Part shown: positions 1 to 13,123 of the stretch, one piece after another
Numbering within the stretch: position 1 is the first letter of the stretch
How the letters are laid out: each line of letters begins with the position of its first letter
Assembly (NCBI RefSeq): GCF_013373865.1
Contig: NC_050468.1
Coordinates: forward strand, 10,106,510 to 10,170,509
Length of the DNA: 64,000 nucleotides
Reading direction: 5' to 3'
Origin: Monomorium pharaonis
Taxonomy: Eukaryota; Arthropoda; Insecta; Hymenoptera; Formicidae
Made by a program: the position numbers and the translations under genes
Notes under the pieces: model-generated
Told to the model about the DNA's origin: nothing
The model's input: only the letters and a program-made list of their open reading frames with translations
The model's database searches: none

Positions 1-109
1 GACGCGCGAGATGGACCGACATCGATAGAACGGGGACAGGAAAAGTGCGAGGAAGACAGAAAAGAGCCAAGAGCACCAAGAGGAGGCGGTAGGACGTCGG
101 TGGCAGCGG

Positions 110-132
110 TGGCGGCGGCGGCGGCGGCGGCG
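110..132. repeat. (GGC)n trinucleotide repeat
   Basis: A short run of GGC units sits in a GC-rich, purine-rich segment (1-180). It produces open frames but no recognisable protein. Confidence 0.85.
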
Positions 133-1017
133 ACGGTGACGGCGGGGGAGGATGGCTTAACCCCGGTCTGTTTGCGAGGAGCAAATGGCGTTCTGCAGTT
201 ATTTTAAAATTCAGCCGGTGGCAGGGGGCGCGGATCGGATTAAAAAATCAGAGTGGAAGCTTGTTTCTCATGATAACAGCCAGCCGCCCCGAGAGCGGCA
301 ACTGCTGGTGCCGCTGCTTTCTCCCGATTCCGCCTCCCTGCCACTCCTCCGCTTCGTCTCTATCTCTCTGTTTCCTCCATCCGTGTACCGAGCCTGTTTC
401 CCGTCTCTTTTCTTGGCAGCACCACCAACGGTTCCACTCTCCGTTACTCTTTCTCCTACGTCCGCCCTCCCCTTTTCCCGACCCCCCACCTCCCGGATGC
501 CGGGCGATTCTCCCAATCTATCTCCCGTACAGCCGCTACCTCCGGTATCATCACCGTCACCAACCATCGCTATCGCCATCGTCAACCGCTTTAAATATAC
601 GATAGCTATATGTATATATTATATGTATGTGTTTGTGTTTGTGGCAAACTGGTAGAATATAGACGAGGTCTGTGCATTTGCTGGAAATATATAAATATAT
701 ATGCAAATACTTGTAGGTGTGCGTTGATACGCATACGTATGCGCTGCACCCGCGCGCATCCTCCTCTCCTCTCGCTCTCTCCACGACTGATCGCATCAAG
801 TGCTTGTTTCCATGGTGATTGCTAATCGGGCCGCGCCGCCTCGTATTCTATCCTATACGCCATTTCCACCTTGTAATACCGTTCGCTATTTCGCGAAAAA
901 AATTAATTATCGATTGTACAACACATGATGAAATATGTAAAATTTCCGATATACTGGTGACTTTCTTTTCGATTTAACAGTACTATAAAAATATACGGTA
1001 CTATAAACGTAACTATA

Positions 1018-1380
1018 ACAATTCAATTTTCGATCCCTTGTACACAGGAAATACCAATTACAGACGTTAAAAACAAATTGAGGAGTTTGATTGTTTTAAT
1101 TATCATTTATACTATTAATTTTTGAAGATAGGGATACAAAATAGAAATCTCAAATATAAATGATATTTATTAATAAGTTCATAAATGAGTCCGAAAATTC
1201 AATTAACAAGAACATTAGCACATACCTTGTGTAAATACATCAGGACTATACAAATTTAATTTTCGATCTCTATACAGGAAATGCTAATTATACATATTAA
1301 AAATTAAATTGAAGAGTTTGATTGTTTTAATTATAATTTATGCTATAAGTTTTTAAAGATAGAGAAATAGAAATGTCAAA
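1018..1380. repeat. local direct duplication, ~135 bp units
   Basis: Two similar segments, about 1018-1158 and 1248-1380, lie in the same orientation about 230 bp apart. Both contain TTTCGATC, an ACAGGAAAT motif, and the block GAGTTTGATTGTTTTAATTA followed by a TTT(G/A)AAGATAG motif. They differ at many positions, so the duplication is not recent. No coding potential is seen. Confidence 0.75.
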
Positions 1381-4300
1381 GACAAACAATAAAAGAGAAA
1401 GTGAGCATTCGAGGTAGTATTATCTTCGTTATTAAAAATGTTGAATTCTAGTAATTATTCATGGATCATTTGTTAGTCTGCCGTTATGTAGTGGGCGTTC
1501 ACATACCAGTACATAATAGCTAACATTTGTTATATGCCATTTTCACTTTCGAGCATTTCGAAACTCTTTTTCAAGGTACGTATTAACATTTAATTACATA
1601 TGCTTATTTAAACTTGAGTGTATTGTCACACGAATGTATGTATGTACACTTAAGTGGTTTTTTTGTTATTTAACTTTTCGGTTATACACATTTCGAGTTA
1701 TGTAAAGTTAAACAATGAGATTGAATTTTGCTAATGTGGGGCTTCTTGTACAACGTACTGATGTCTCAACAAGCCTATTACGAATTCTTTTTCGAACTAT
1801 ACATATCGAATTAGTATTCGACAAGTTGATCATAATTTTACTGTTAATAGTTTACATCACATGTATTATAAATTTTTAATACTTCAGTCATGCAGAAAGT
1901 TTATGTGTACATATATTCGCATATATTCTATAATATTTTCTTTTTATTATACTTTGAATAAGTATAATTTTGTAACAAAATACTATATTTTTTTAAATTA
2001 AAACTTTAAATTTATTCTTGCGCTGGATTCGTATTACTACCATATTACTGTTCCTCTTCGATTCATTATATTTTTATAAATAATTTTCAATGCAATAAAT
2101 ATGTCATTTGAATCTAAAATCTATTAAAGAACACTTTGATAAATGTAATCATTTTTAATTTAAAATATTGGTTATTAAGAAATTATTGTATAAAATGTAA
2201 CTAAATGACCACCTTCTTTACTTATAATAAGCGTGTAAATGATTAAAATTCAAGTAACAGAAACTTTAACGAGCGATTGCCACATAAAATCACTGTTAAA
2301 CAACGGTTTGAAGAAATATGGACGTATTGATCGAGCAAATGTAAAATAAATTTAAATACAATCGCGTAATGATGCTTATATATTGTCATTAAGTGCCAAC
2401 CATACAATGTTTCAAGCATGCTAATCCGATGTGTATACGAGATGTTGATTTAATCCCGTAAAGATTTGATTAATGCAAGTCGTAAAAGTATTATCGCCAA
2501 TACGCACAACACGTTTTCCATTGACGTAAACGTTGCGTTACGCTCCGTCAGCATGGACCTCTACCGAGATAATTATAACCCCCGTTTCGAATTAACACAT
2601 GCATCAATTATTGCGACAGTGCCTAGATATATAAAACATCACTATTGCTTTCGATCAGACTACAAATTTGTGGAGAACCGCGATTTGCATATCTTGCATG
2701 CTACGCATATATACGGCGAGAAGGTTGATATATTTTTATAGGACAACCTATCTGTCAAACCGAATGACTGTGCATCGCGGTTGACATTCTCCGAGGAATG
2801 GACCGCTATCGTGAATATATTTCATAGATAACAACCGGTTCTCCGCGCGCTTTCACGATGAAGCTTCGAGTTCCGCAAGATCCAGCAGGCGTTTTCAAGA
2901 TCCAGCGACTACGAGAATCGAGTCGACCATTAAAAGTCAACCGAACGGCCATTTCTTTCGCCCTTTTCCCGTCGACCGGTTAGCGTAAACGCGTCCATCA
3001 AGATGTAGCCTCCAGAGAGGGTGGAAATAGGGAGGGGGGGGGAGCCCCGGGGGTGACCAAGGGCAGTTCACCTCGGGGCAGGTGTGCGGTTGGCATGACT
3101 CCGCCCCTCGTCACCGGTAACTAGGGATGATATCTAACTTCGTCCTGCTTCCTCTCTCCCCTGGGCTCACCGTTCTCGACGCTCCTTTTCAGATACGGTC
3201 GTCATGCCTTATGTTTTATCAGCGCGTTACTGCGGCCATTTCAGTGGTAGACGCCATCTTTCCGCGACACGACCGTGAGCACGCACAAGAGTTGCGCGTT
3301 CGCGCGCATCTTTCCATCCAGTTTGTCCCAAAGCCCGCCCTCCCGCTCGCCTGCGCACCACCGTTGTCTCTGTCGCTTGCGGTCGCGCTTGAGTTTAATC
3401 AGCCGCGGGTCCGCGGCTAGACTGATTTGCGGCCCCTTTGATCCACCCACTTTCCGTCACGATGACCTTGCGAGTCAGGTTGAGAATACGTGAGTGAACT
3501 GGAAGGTTCATTCGGGGGAGCAGAAAACTCGGGCGTTACATTGCATATGTCAAATGGTATCATTAAAGGTCTTTAAATTCTATATTTATTTAAAAAAAAA
3601 AAACTCCGTACAATTTATTGTGAGATGAACGAGTTACACGGCTCATTAAAATACGAAATGCTTTCGTAAATATTTTTTGTAAGAAGTTTATGATTCATGT
3701 ATTATTTCAACAATCTATTTTATTAGACCGAATATGCGCGCAGTCTAGATCGATTTAAGTTGCGTCAAAATTGCGGCTGATCGCCGAAAACTGATGTATT
3801 GCGCGAATTTCTTTGTACCGTGCAAAAATCTTGAGCGCGATCCGATGATTCAAGTGACATGTATTTCGGCGGGTGCTAAATCAATCAATCGGACCGGAAG
3901 AGAAATACGGGAAGAGACAAAAGATACCGCGGGTGAGAACGAATACGAACGAGCTGACCGCTGGAATGGAATTCTAATTCGACGACTCGGCAACGTGCTC
4001 TTGATACTTGGAGACGTTATAAATATTTGCGTTGACTAGAGAGACGCACGATATACGAGATGCGAAAGCGCGCGGCAAGTAGGCAAAAACGAACGAGTGC
4101 GGAACGAGAAAGAGAAAGAGAGTCGGCCGATTATTAGTGTCGAGTTACAGCCGGCCGGCGGGAGGAGACGGCACATCGGCCACCGTTTTCACTCCCGCAG
4201 TTTACACGACACGAGCGTCTAGTACTCTAGTGTGGTACCCGATGTCGTCACGTTAAGCTCTTAGAAGCGCTTAGAAGTGCGTCCTTGCGTCGCCACGCCT

Positions 4301-4498
4301 CGCTTCGCTTCTCCTCGCTTCGTTTCACCTCGCCCGGGAGGAGGAAGTTTTGTCACCGCGGTGTGATAGTCGGTTGTTCCGCATCCAACTTTATTACCAG
4401 TTGGTCGCGATGTGACAGATCGATCGTAAACTTCGCTGGATGCGTGCGTGTGTGCGTTGTGTGTATGTATGTGCGTCTCGCCAAAACGGCGGCAAAGG

Positions 4499-4500
<2 letters not shown>

Positions 4501-4537
<37 letters not shown>

Positions 4538-4561
4538 TTCTTTCTCCCTTCCTCCCTCTCT
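4501..4561. repeat. (TC)n microsatellite
   Basis: Imperfect CT/TC run in a CpG-rich intronic block. The long frames over it on both strands (Leu/Ser-rich on plus, Arg/Glu-rich on minus) are low-complexity artefacts. Confidence 0.9.
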
Positions 4562-7455
4562 CCGGCTGCGTGTCGACGTGTGTGTATGTACACGTGTCGC
4601 GATGCATCCCGCCACGTACGGAGATTATGCAATCTTGCTCTGTTTCTCTCTTTCTCCTTCTTTCTCTCTCGGTCCTTGTCTCTAACACTCACTCACCCTC
4701 CGCGGCTGTCCTGGCAAATATCACCGAGTTTATACAAAATGATACACGGTGCGCTACTTTGTCATATGATCGCTTAAATCCGTCGGCGAAATGCACTCCA
4801 GCTCCGTCGTCCGTGATTAAAGTCACGCTGAATTATCGCGAGTCCGGATTATTGCTCCGCGCTTCTCGACCATTATCGTTGAACTTACGAAATTTATGGA
4901 AACACGCTTCCTGTGCTTCGTTGAAAGATATGCGGCCGAGAGTAACGGATAGGCGATCGCTTAATTACTAATTAGCCCGTACTCCCGGATATTCGTTTTC
5001 CTGTTTACTAGACTACCGACTTGACGCAGAGCGCTGTTTAACCCGAGAATGATTACCTTTTTCTTCCGTAAACGATTATCAGGAGTGATTTTTCACACTT
5101 GTTAAAATTCATTATTATTAACTACACATTATATATTATTGATTATTCTATAATTTATAATATTTAGGATTATTAAGGATATTATTTATACAAATTTCAA
5201 AAAAAATAACGAGAAACTAAGGAAATACAACAAACGGAAGCACATTAAGCAGCTTATTATTACAATATTTCTAAAAAATAAAGAAATTTATTAATAAAAC
5301 GCTTTTATATATTACAGGTAAAAAAGTGCGCGTTTTTCGCGTTAGAACTGTATATTTAAAAGCGCGTAAAAAATGATTATAAAAAAAATGAAATGATGTA
5401 TAATATCCATTTTGTAGCAATTATTAATGATTTATTACATTTATATATAAATAAAAATTATATAAAGTATTTTTAATAAAAAAAAATATATATTTATAGA
5501 AACATGATCTTTTTTTTAAAAACCTTTTGTATTGTACAAGTACAAGATATATTAATAATTTGTACTTTTCAATTCAATCTTTATCAAACTCATTATTATT
5601 ATTAAAATTTATTACTATTTGGAATTTCTTTTATAAGCTCTTATCATACTTTTATAATGTAAACGATCGCCTGAGTATTTTCTACACCCCAACTAGTTTT
5701 AACAATTCCATGTCTAATGGTACTCTGAATAAATAACTCAGAATTTATTTTTATTATACAAATTGGGTCTCAGAATTTTTAAATAAAAGATAGATATAGA
5801 TTTTGGTTTAGTAAACAATTTTTCTATGAGCTTTATTTTTTCCGATAAAATGTAAAAAACATCCTAAATGACTATTTTTGGTTAACAAACTTCTGTAAAA
5901 TAAAATTGAGTATTTAGAGAAAAGATTTTTCTTTGCAGACGGTGAATTTAGAGAACGTTCCGTAAAATAAAGCATAAGATGAAATAATTTATTATACACG
6001 CTGAACATATGATTTACCACGTCGACGACTCTTCCACTTGATATTCCTGTACCTCTTAATCGAGACATATTCTCATGAATTATTCACTTCGTTCAACCGA
6101 AACGGCTCTCTGCCTCACCGTATTGGCGTTCTCACGTCGAATTTCATCTTTAACATTTTTCCAAAATTGGTAGTCGCTCAGAACGCGGTCTCCTTCGATC
6201 CGCTTGTAATCAGTGCAGCAGCGCTCTAGTTCTCGGCAACGTCTGTTCGACCGTCGAAAGAAGCGATATCGGGTAGAGGGGTGCGGCCAAGTCATTAAAT
6301 CCTGACGCGCATACATAGCTGGGCAGGACTAATCTACGTCCATTAAGCCTAATGGGGAAAGAGCGGCATGCATTCCGCGGGCTGCCTGTCACGCGGTTCG
6401 ACGAATCGCTGTCATCCGCATGTTGCCGAAGGAACAAAGTTACGCGCGCGCAGGCCCCGCGAGCCCCTCGGCCTAACGAAAAACGAGTGTCGCTGACTTT
6501 TCCGGCGCGAACCGTCCCCCTCAACCCTTACCCGACCAGGCAAAAACCGTCCCCCGGGACCGAAACCGGGTCATTAAACGGCCGTACATCATCCACGCGA
6601 GACGTATCTCACGGGCGGGGCACCGAAGGGTGCGGGATACCAGCCCCGCCTCGTCTCATTAGCCGCGAAATATTTCGAGTCCTAGTCGAAGGACACTGCC
6701 GTTGAGACTCTAATCTCTAAATGATAACGTTAAACCGTCGAGGTTTAACATCCTTCGGCCGCGCGAAGCGTCAACTCTCCTTTCGAGATGGTCGGAGGAA
6801 GATGAAAATTGCGAATTGATCTCTCTACGCTTAACAGGCAACTCGCTGACGAATTTCGGCAGACTTCATACTTTATTATTATTATTATAAGAAAACTACA
6901 TACAATTGAATACGGTTTTTTCGAAGAATCATCCTTTCCCGACTGATAACCGCGCTCGTTCATATCTCCACGACGTCGCACGTCTCACATTAGGATTCAC
7001 GTGCCGTGCCACGAGATAATACTCGTTTTTCGACTCGGAGCGCGTGCCGGCACATCGGTGTCGTTGTACGGACACGCTTAATAATACTACGTATCGGCGA
7101 TCGCTCCCGGCCGATATGTCCGGGGGCATAGAGACGACGTAAGCGCGGGCCCGCTCGTACGGCAGAGTTGGGGCCCGCGCTCGCCGCTTTCTTATTGTCT
7201 ACCCTATATGTCTCCGGAAGCAGGGCCAATCCGCCGGAAAGACGAGACCGTTAACCCGCACGATCCCGAGACCTTGCGGCCGTGCATGCCAACGCTGCAT
7301 TATTGGCTTTTTGTATGCTCATGTTAAGTGGTCGTCGTGCACGCTCGCGCATAATGCGCCAGATCCTTCGCACCCACCCAGTTCCGATTTAAGCGATAAT
7401 TCCGGCCCGGGGATTACCGAAATTCCCCCCTCACGTTTCGCACGATTATGCTCTC

Positions 7456-7488
7456 CCGCCGCGCCGCCGCCGCCGCCGCCGCCGCCGC
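7456..7488. repeat. (GCC)n trinucleotide repeat
   Basis: A run of GCC units that reads as polyproline on plus and polyglycine on minus. No flanking splice signals or recognisable domain support a coding exon. Confidence 0.85.
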
Positions 7489-8026
7489 ACTCCGCGAGGA
7501 TAATAATTATCACTTCGCGATGGAATTGGTTACACAAGAGAATTAATAATACAGCTATCACGCGTCACATCAATATAAATAACATTGTGGTAGGGTTTCG
7601 TTTCAATTAGCAATAATAGAGAAATGTAATTAATTCTAAAATATACGCACATGAGAGATGCGAATGATACGCTTTTCATTTAATAACAAATTATATTGCA
7701 AGATATGCAGTAATTCATTGCGCTTTAAACACGACGTAAGATACGAAGAGAAAGTTGCAAAAAGTTATACAAGAGGATCATACTGGTGCGGTTGCAAGTT
7801 GATGTAACGCATGCAGAAGAGAATGCGTGACAAAGAAATAAAGGTACGGGTATTAAATTTCAAAGTCAGTTTTCGCTTCCGGTTATTGCAAGTAACATTC
7901 CATCCTCTTAACGATAAGATATGTCAATAACAAGTGCCTTAAGATTCGCGCACTACTTCCTAAACATCAACGTAAGCATTTCTTTTCGACTTGCACAGCA
8001 CGATTGCGATTGTTTAAAAAAGATAC

Positions 8027-8044
8027 CGCGCGGTATACCGCGCG
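8027..8044. repeat. 18-bp perfect palindrome
   Basis: The sequence CGCGCGGTATACCGCGCG equals its own reverse complement. It lies in a CpG-rich part of intron 3. It could be a dimeric protein-binding site or chance in CpG-rich sequence. Confidence 0.6.
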
Positions 8045-8730
8045 ACTCGATAAAGGGCTAAATATAACGCGCTGTATATGCGAGCCAAGGAAAGCTTTCA
8101 CGTACCTCGGTGCAAATCCGTTCGTCTCGAAATGCGAAGGAAACGCGAGAACGGGGCGTGTCGCCGACGCGCATTAGCTAAATAAACGTAATTTTCCACG
8201 AGAGAGGAAAAACAATTGGTTTATTTCTCTTTGACAATAAACCCCCGCATTCTATATCCCGAGAACCTGATAAACGTAAGATCTTTTGCTGCGAGGGAGG
8301 AAGCTCGATCGCGTCATTCCATGTCTTCGTGTGCCGACGCAGGTGCAATCACGCATTGCTTCGTGGCTGCCGTGTCTTTTCCGCGCTTTGTGACAGTCCG
8401 TGAAAGTCTCGCGCGCGTGTACTTCCGGTGCGGCGCGGGGCCCGCGAACGCCGACCGGCGCGGTGGGTCCCCGCAAAGGAGGACCTCGGTCGCCCGGCCA
8501 CGACCAGAGCGAATGGATGCTAAGCAAGCTGTATTACCCGATCGCTTCCTTGCATACGAAGCAGCCGTCGCCGGAAGTGCGTCATGCACGGCAGTATAGA
8601 TTCCACGCGTTGACTACTGTTGTCAACCAGGCTCGATGCTTCGCCTTTAGAGGAGCGAAAAAGTTCTCCTCCCCCGCATCGTGACGAAATACGTGACCGC
8701 TAGTTTATATACATATATATGTATATATGT

Positions 8731-8755
8731 AGAGAGAAATAGAGAGAGAGAGAGG

Positions 8756-8807
<52 letters not shown>

Positions 8808-8815
8808 GGGGGGGG

Positions 8816-8878
<63 letters not shown>
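8731..8878. repeat. (GA)n microsatellite interrupted by a G run
   Basis: About 148 bp of almost pure GA repeat with a 12-base G run at 8807-8818. It directly abuts the left end of the TIR element that starts at about 8880. Confidence 0.95.
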
Positions 8879-8880
<2 letters not shown>

Positions 8881-9283
8881 GGGAAGTCATCAATACTAGC
8901 ATACCATTTTGTTTTTGGATAACATTTTGTTTAAAAAGCTAAAAATAAAACTTTAAAAATATATAAGTGTAACCTGAAAAATGTCTTCTATGAGGTGGCA
9001 GCTTTAATAATACTGTTTCATTTTGTAATAATTAATGTTTTCGCAAAATAATCAAAAATAAACCAAAAATAGGAATTAAATTTCTGAAAAGTTGGGCCCC
9101 AAAACTAGCATAGTAGGTCACTTTTTTTCTTTTCCTATAATATGAATTATACAAAACGTATACAAGTTAGTGTACAATATACACATATGAGGATTCCTAG
9201 AAGCCTTTCGTTTCAATGTAAAACATTTATTTATTGATTATACAATCCCTAATGCTGTTCCACAAGATGCAACACATAGCCCG

Positions 9284-9326
<43 letters not shown>
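9284..9326. repeat. (AT)n microsatellite
   Basis: A pure AT dinucleotide run inside copy 1 of TIR family A. Confidence 0.95.
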
Positions 9327-9328
<2 letters not shown>

Positions 9329-9413
9329 ATTAAATTGGGTTAGATTTGTTTTAAGTAGATTTTATATAGAAAAACGCCATGGATATATGAATTGTGAGTT
9401 TTTATCTCCCCCT

Positions 9414-9944
9414 TTAACCTTTCTGAATTTACGTGATTTCTCATCACACATAAACGCGCGTCAATCTGACACTGAGTTTTTTAAATTTCAAAATACAATG
9501 GTTTTACTCAACATATTTGTTAATTTCTTTTAAGTATAGTAAACTCAATAGTAAGAAATATTACGATTGTTTACTCTAAATAAAAGTCAATATTAAAATA
9601 GTTTTTAAAATAGTAACAAATTAAACTAAAACACATCAACTTTCTTTGCGTAAAATTTTTAACAAAAGTTAAAAATTAAAGGAGATATATAATTAATGGA
9701 AACTAATTGTTTTACTATTAAAGCTAGTTTTACTATTAAATGGAAACTATTAAAGCATAACAGTCTTGATCATAGTTGTCTTAAAGAAATATTTTTTGCA
9801 TTAAAATTTAAAACTTAAAAACGAAACTGCGATTGACGCGATCTTTTAGGAAAATACTCAAAATCAAAGATAAAGCACCTCATAATTTCGAAGAAATAAA
9901 TAAACTTTGATGTAATCTGATGTATACGCGAGTTCAAAGGTTAA
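9414..9944. mobile_element. candidate TTAA-flanked insertion nested in family A copy 1
   Basis: Both ends show TTAACCTTT in inverted orientation (left at 9414, right ending at 9944), with TTAA at each outer edge, as expected for piggyBac-type target duplications. A subterminal CGCGTCAATC near the left end is matched by GATTGACGCG at about 9829 near the right end. The TIR is short and imperfect beyond nine bases, so this is a candidate only. Confidence 0.4.
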
Positions 9945-10025
9945 TTATCTAAGATCATGTTTTTATCAATCAATATTAATACAGTACAATATTTAGTTTT
10001 TGACAAAAGAATGCCACTTTGTATA

Positions 10026-10420
10026 CACTGACAGAAAAATGTCTAGTATTTGCAACTATAATTGCACAGTAAAATAATTATAGTTGCAAATATCATTTTT
10101 ATAGTTATTGTTGCTATAATGTTAGTGTAAATAACCATATATATATAGTTGTGCCAAACAGGATAAAAATTTAACTATAAACTAAAAAGTTTACTATAAA
10201 TTATAATAATTTCTACCATACAAATATTCTACCATACATAAATCACAATTATGGCACGTTTAACCATACATATGGTTGTATGAACGAATGCTACAGCTAT
10301 TGTAACAATAATATAGTTTTAAGTTAACTATAATTCATATTGTTAATTTAACTATAAAAATATTGTTACGGCCAAAAATAACTATAAATTATGATTAATG
10401 CAACTATTTTTTTCTCTCAG
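10026..10420. mobile_element. TA-flanked MITE, family C copy 1
   Basis: The left end CACTGACAGAAAAA and the inverted right end CTCTGAGAGAAAAA form terminal repeats, and a TA dinucleotide sits just outside each, as in Tc1/mariner-type insertions. Inside, subterminal GCAACTATAATT-like motifs recur on both strands. A related copy is at 19517-19876. It begins five bases after the right end of family A copy 1, so two elements are packed together. Confidence 0.7.
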
Positions 10421-11951
10421 AGTAGAATACCTATATGCCAGTATTAAAGATTTTTCCCTATGTATTATATATATATAAAATATTATATTTCTTTTTCCTG
10501 GAAAGCAGCGCAATATTGAGTGCCTTGATCAAATGATGTAAAAGAGCATTAGGAATTGAATCTTTATCAAATTTGTTGACACATATCACCACTAGATAAT
10601 TATGTATATAAAGATAAATGTGCTCTGACCACAACAACGCTTAGAATAAAATTTTACAGACTAGAGACTTCCTTATGTACATGACCGAAATACACACACA
10701 TATTTTCTCCTTAAATTAAATCTCGATCATTATCGATCCTGTGTTCTGTATAATCGAAAATGAACAAACCGTGATATTTGCCCAGGGATATTTCAAGCGC
10801 AGATTGATCAATATCCAACAGTAATTTACATAGTTATTGATCATATTTACATAGATACGACCAGTCATCGTGTACGCGCAGTACCAGAGCTCAGCGTTAC
10901 GATGATCGGGATTTCTCGAGTCGGCCACGATCCCGTGACATTCGTAAATCGAACGAGATCATCTGGAAAGTGCGACTGAGTAAGCGGACTAATTACCGAT
11001 ATTCCGAATAATCTCGCCGGCACCGCTCCGGATGGGTACTTTCTCCGAATTTTAATCTCCTATTGTCCTGGTGCCCGGTGATCCGATTTGAATTTATCAA
11101 ACGAGACCTTTCACCGATCGCGTCACGACACGCCGCGACCGATTCCGAGTGCAAGAGAAAAAAGCGTCGTGGCGACAGTCCCGGGTCAGTTGAGCGCTAA
11201 TTTATTGGAATGTTTATGTGTTTCTCTCGCCGTCTTATCTCCGTCCGTACACCAGCGTATCGTAGAAAGGAAAAGGAGCGCGTAACAACCTGATCTCTCT
11301 GTATCTCTCTCTCTCCCTCTCTCTTTCTTTCTTTCTCTCATTCTCTCATTCTCGCGACGGAAAAGGCATTAAAGCGCGTCGACGTTGAAAATACGTGGCG
11401 CATCGCGCAGATTACGGGGTAATTAAGATTCGTTCGCATCTCGTAGGTTTTGCGAAAGAACTTGCTACGCTCTTGCTACGAAGTACTCTTTCTGTATAAC
11501 ATTGTTTCGGTGGCATTAAAACAGTTATCACGTCTGGAAGGTTTCAACTTTCAACGCCGAGGAGATAAATAAAATTATTGCCTGGCAGCATGTGCTATCA
11601 TTCATAGAGATCTTTCGGGAATTTTTATCTTCCCGTGAAAGCTGCGTTATGGCGTGTATCGTGTATTTCGAATTGCTTTCGCTCTTTGTGCCAGCAGACT
11701 TTTCTGATACTGCAGACGCTATCTGTGAGTCAACGGGTCAGGTTTTTCGGCACTTGCGCAGTCCCGTTTAAAACAATAATCAGAAATCATCTGACTTGTT
11801 TGCATCGAGGTGCAGTTTATTATGTAAACGGCTACTGTTTTGGTTCGTGTCTGAATCTGTATGCATAGTAGATATTGACGTCATACGCTAAACGTGTAAC
11901 GCATGTAATTCATACGGTGTGAATAATTCGGAAAATATTTACAAGACTTAC

Positions 11952-12067
11952 CCGTTGAAGGGATAACTCGCAAAAGCATCGTAAGGTGCTACACCGTGAT
12001 ACACCGAGGGATAAGGCCACGCTGCAGCTCCAGCGCCAAGATTTTCCTTGAGATCTAGACCGGCGGC
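11952..12067 (-). CDS. mirr: mirror (Iroquois homeobox) coding exon 3, pre-homeodomain segment
   Basis: Iroquois proteins are nuclear TALE homeodomain transcription factors that pattern the dorsal eye, notum, ovary follicle cells and other territories in insects. This 116-nt exon follows a CAG acceptor (12070-12068) and ends at a GTAAGT donor. Read in the phase set by exon 2 it gives 38 codons plus GG (residues 177-214 of the model): LDLKENL, then a Gly/Ala stretch, WPYPSVYH, and YDAFASYPFN. That order is the segment immediately before the homeodomain in arthropod mirror proteins and distinguishes mirr from araucan/caupolican. The trailing GG should be completed to glycine by the next exon. 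A GVAP stretch sits between YH and YDAF, where I would expect a shorter link. The frame is too short and lacks a start codon, so simple ORF searching misses it. Confidence 0.88.
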
Positions 12068-13123
12068 CTGTAACAGCGTACAAACGAATAAATGTTTCGT
12101 AATATTTCAGTTTTTGTAATATTATCGCAAGGTTATTATGACATACATGTAAAAAAAAAAAGGGCAACGACAAGGAACGGGATAAAAAATCGTAATCGGC
12201 AAATTAACAGCCTTGATAAGAACAATTATTGTACGAGAGTGTTTTACATCGAGAAAGTTTGAACAGTTTTATACCGTTCAATTTTCTCGAAGCTATTAAT
12301 ACTCGTATACGCGTGAAACCATTAGCGGTCATGCCGGTAATTTTCACAAGTCGTTTCAAGTGGCCGTGCGATCTGCAGAAGCGGATCTGCACGCGCCACG
12401 GATTTATTCCGATTATTAGCGTCGCGTATGTATGCATTTGCCGAACCCGGTCACTCGTTATCACGGTTTGAAATAAAATCGCGCAGAATGCGGTTAATTG
12501 CTTGAAAGAGATCCATTTTTACGAACGAACGTCGCAATTAGTCCGTATCGGGCGCACAGCTCGGCCCGATCTCCGATGCATCAATGATGATGAAAGAATA
12601 GCTGGCAAAGCGCTGATAATAATAATTAGGATCGATGTGTGTGGCTCTCTTGTTTGCTTCTCTAACCCACGACCTCGCTTATACGACAGGATGGTTGCTA
12701 TTAAATTTCTGCCATATTTTATCTAGCGGGTACAATAGGCTCATACATAAAACACTTTCCGTTTCTTTCTGCCTCTCTTTCTCATGTACAAGAAAAGAAT
12801 TAGTATCAAATCAACAATTATTGTCTTATATATATACTAAAAAAAACTTTTTATTACTAAATATATTTATTTTTGTATTAAGTATTTCTGATTTAAAGAA
12901 ATATTTCGCGTAAGTTTGTAAAAAAATTATTTTATACTTCCTAAGTTTTAAATATAAAAATTATACTAATATTTACTTAATATAAAAACCTTTCTAGTGT
13001 AAACAAAAATATAAAATCTTTAAAGAGTTTTATAATTTCAAATTTCAGCAAAATACTATATTTTTATTTCAGTATTATATTAGTCATCTAAAGAGTATAC
13101 TTGTTGCTTTGATAATAATAATA

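Larger units (their letters stand above)
8880..10021. mobile_element. TIR element family A, copy 1 (non-autonomous DNA transposon)
   Basis: The left end (GGGAAGTCATCAATACTAGC) and the right end (ATGCCACTTTG) match, in inverted orientation, the termini of the copies at 13124 and 62431. The interior shares the landmarks 'CCTAGAAG(C/T)CTTT' and 'ATTTATTGAT' with copy 2, and a 'CATGTTTTTAT' stretch near the right end with copy 3. At about 1.14 kb it is the longest copy, in part because of an (AT)n tract and probably a second insertion (9414-9944). No transposase frame is present. Confidence 0.7.
1..11951 (-). other. mirr: mirr intron 3 (partial, at least 11.9 kb)
   Basis: This stretch lies downstream of the exon 3 splice donor (GTAAGT, read on the minus strand at 11951-11946). 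The next exon should complete a glycine codon and continue into the Iroquois homeodomain, but no minus-strand frame here contains the KGEKIMLAIITKMT or WFANARRR signatures, so that exon must lie left of position 1. CpG-rich, non-repetitive blocks (about 2.85-3.5, 4.05-4.4, 6.3-6.7, 7.0-7.5, 8.15-8.7 and 10.7-11.3 kb) alternate with AT-rich, repeat-bearing blocks (0.9-2.4, 5.1-6.0, 8.9-10.7 kb). The CpG-rich blocks are the better enhancer candidates. No second gene is visible inside it. Confidence 0.7.

Noticed and set aside
8681..8902. Open frames over the GA repeat
   Set aside because: Arg/Glu or Leu/Ser dipeptide repeats produced by a microsatellite; no splice or domain support.
1..11951. 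Homeodomain exon of mirr inside the window
   Set aside because: No minus-strand frame contains the homeodomain helices or the WFANARRR motif, so it is placed outside the window.
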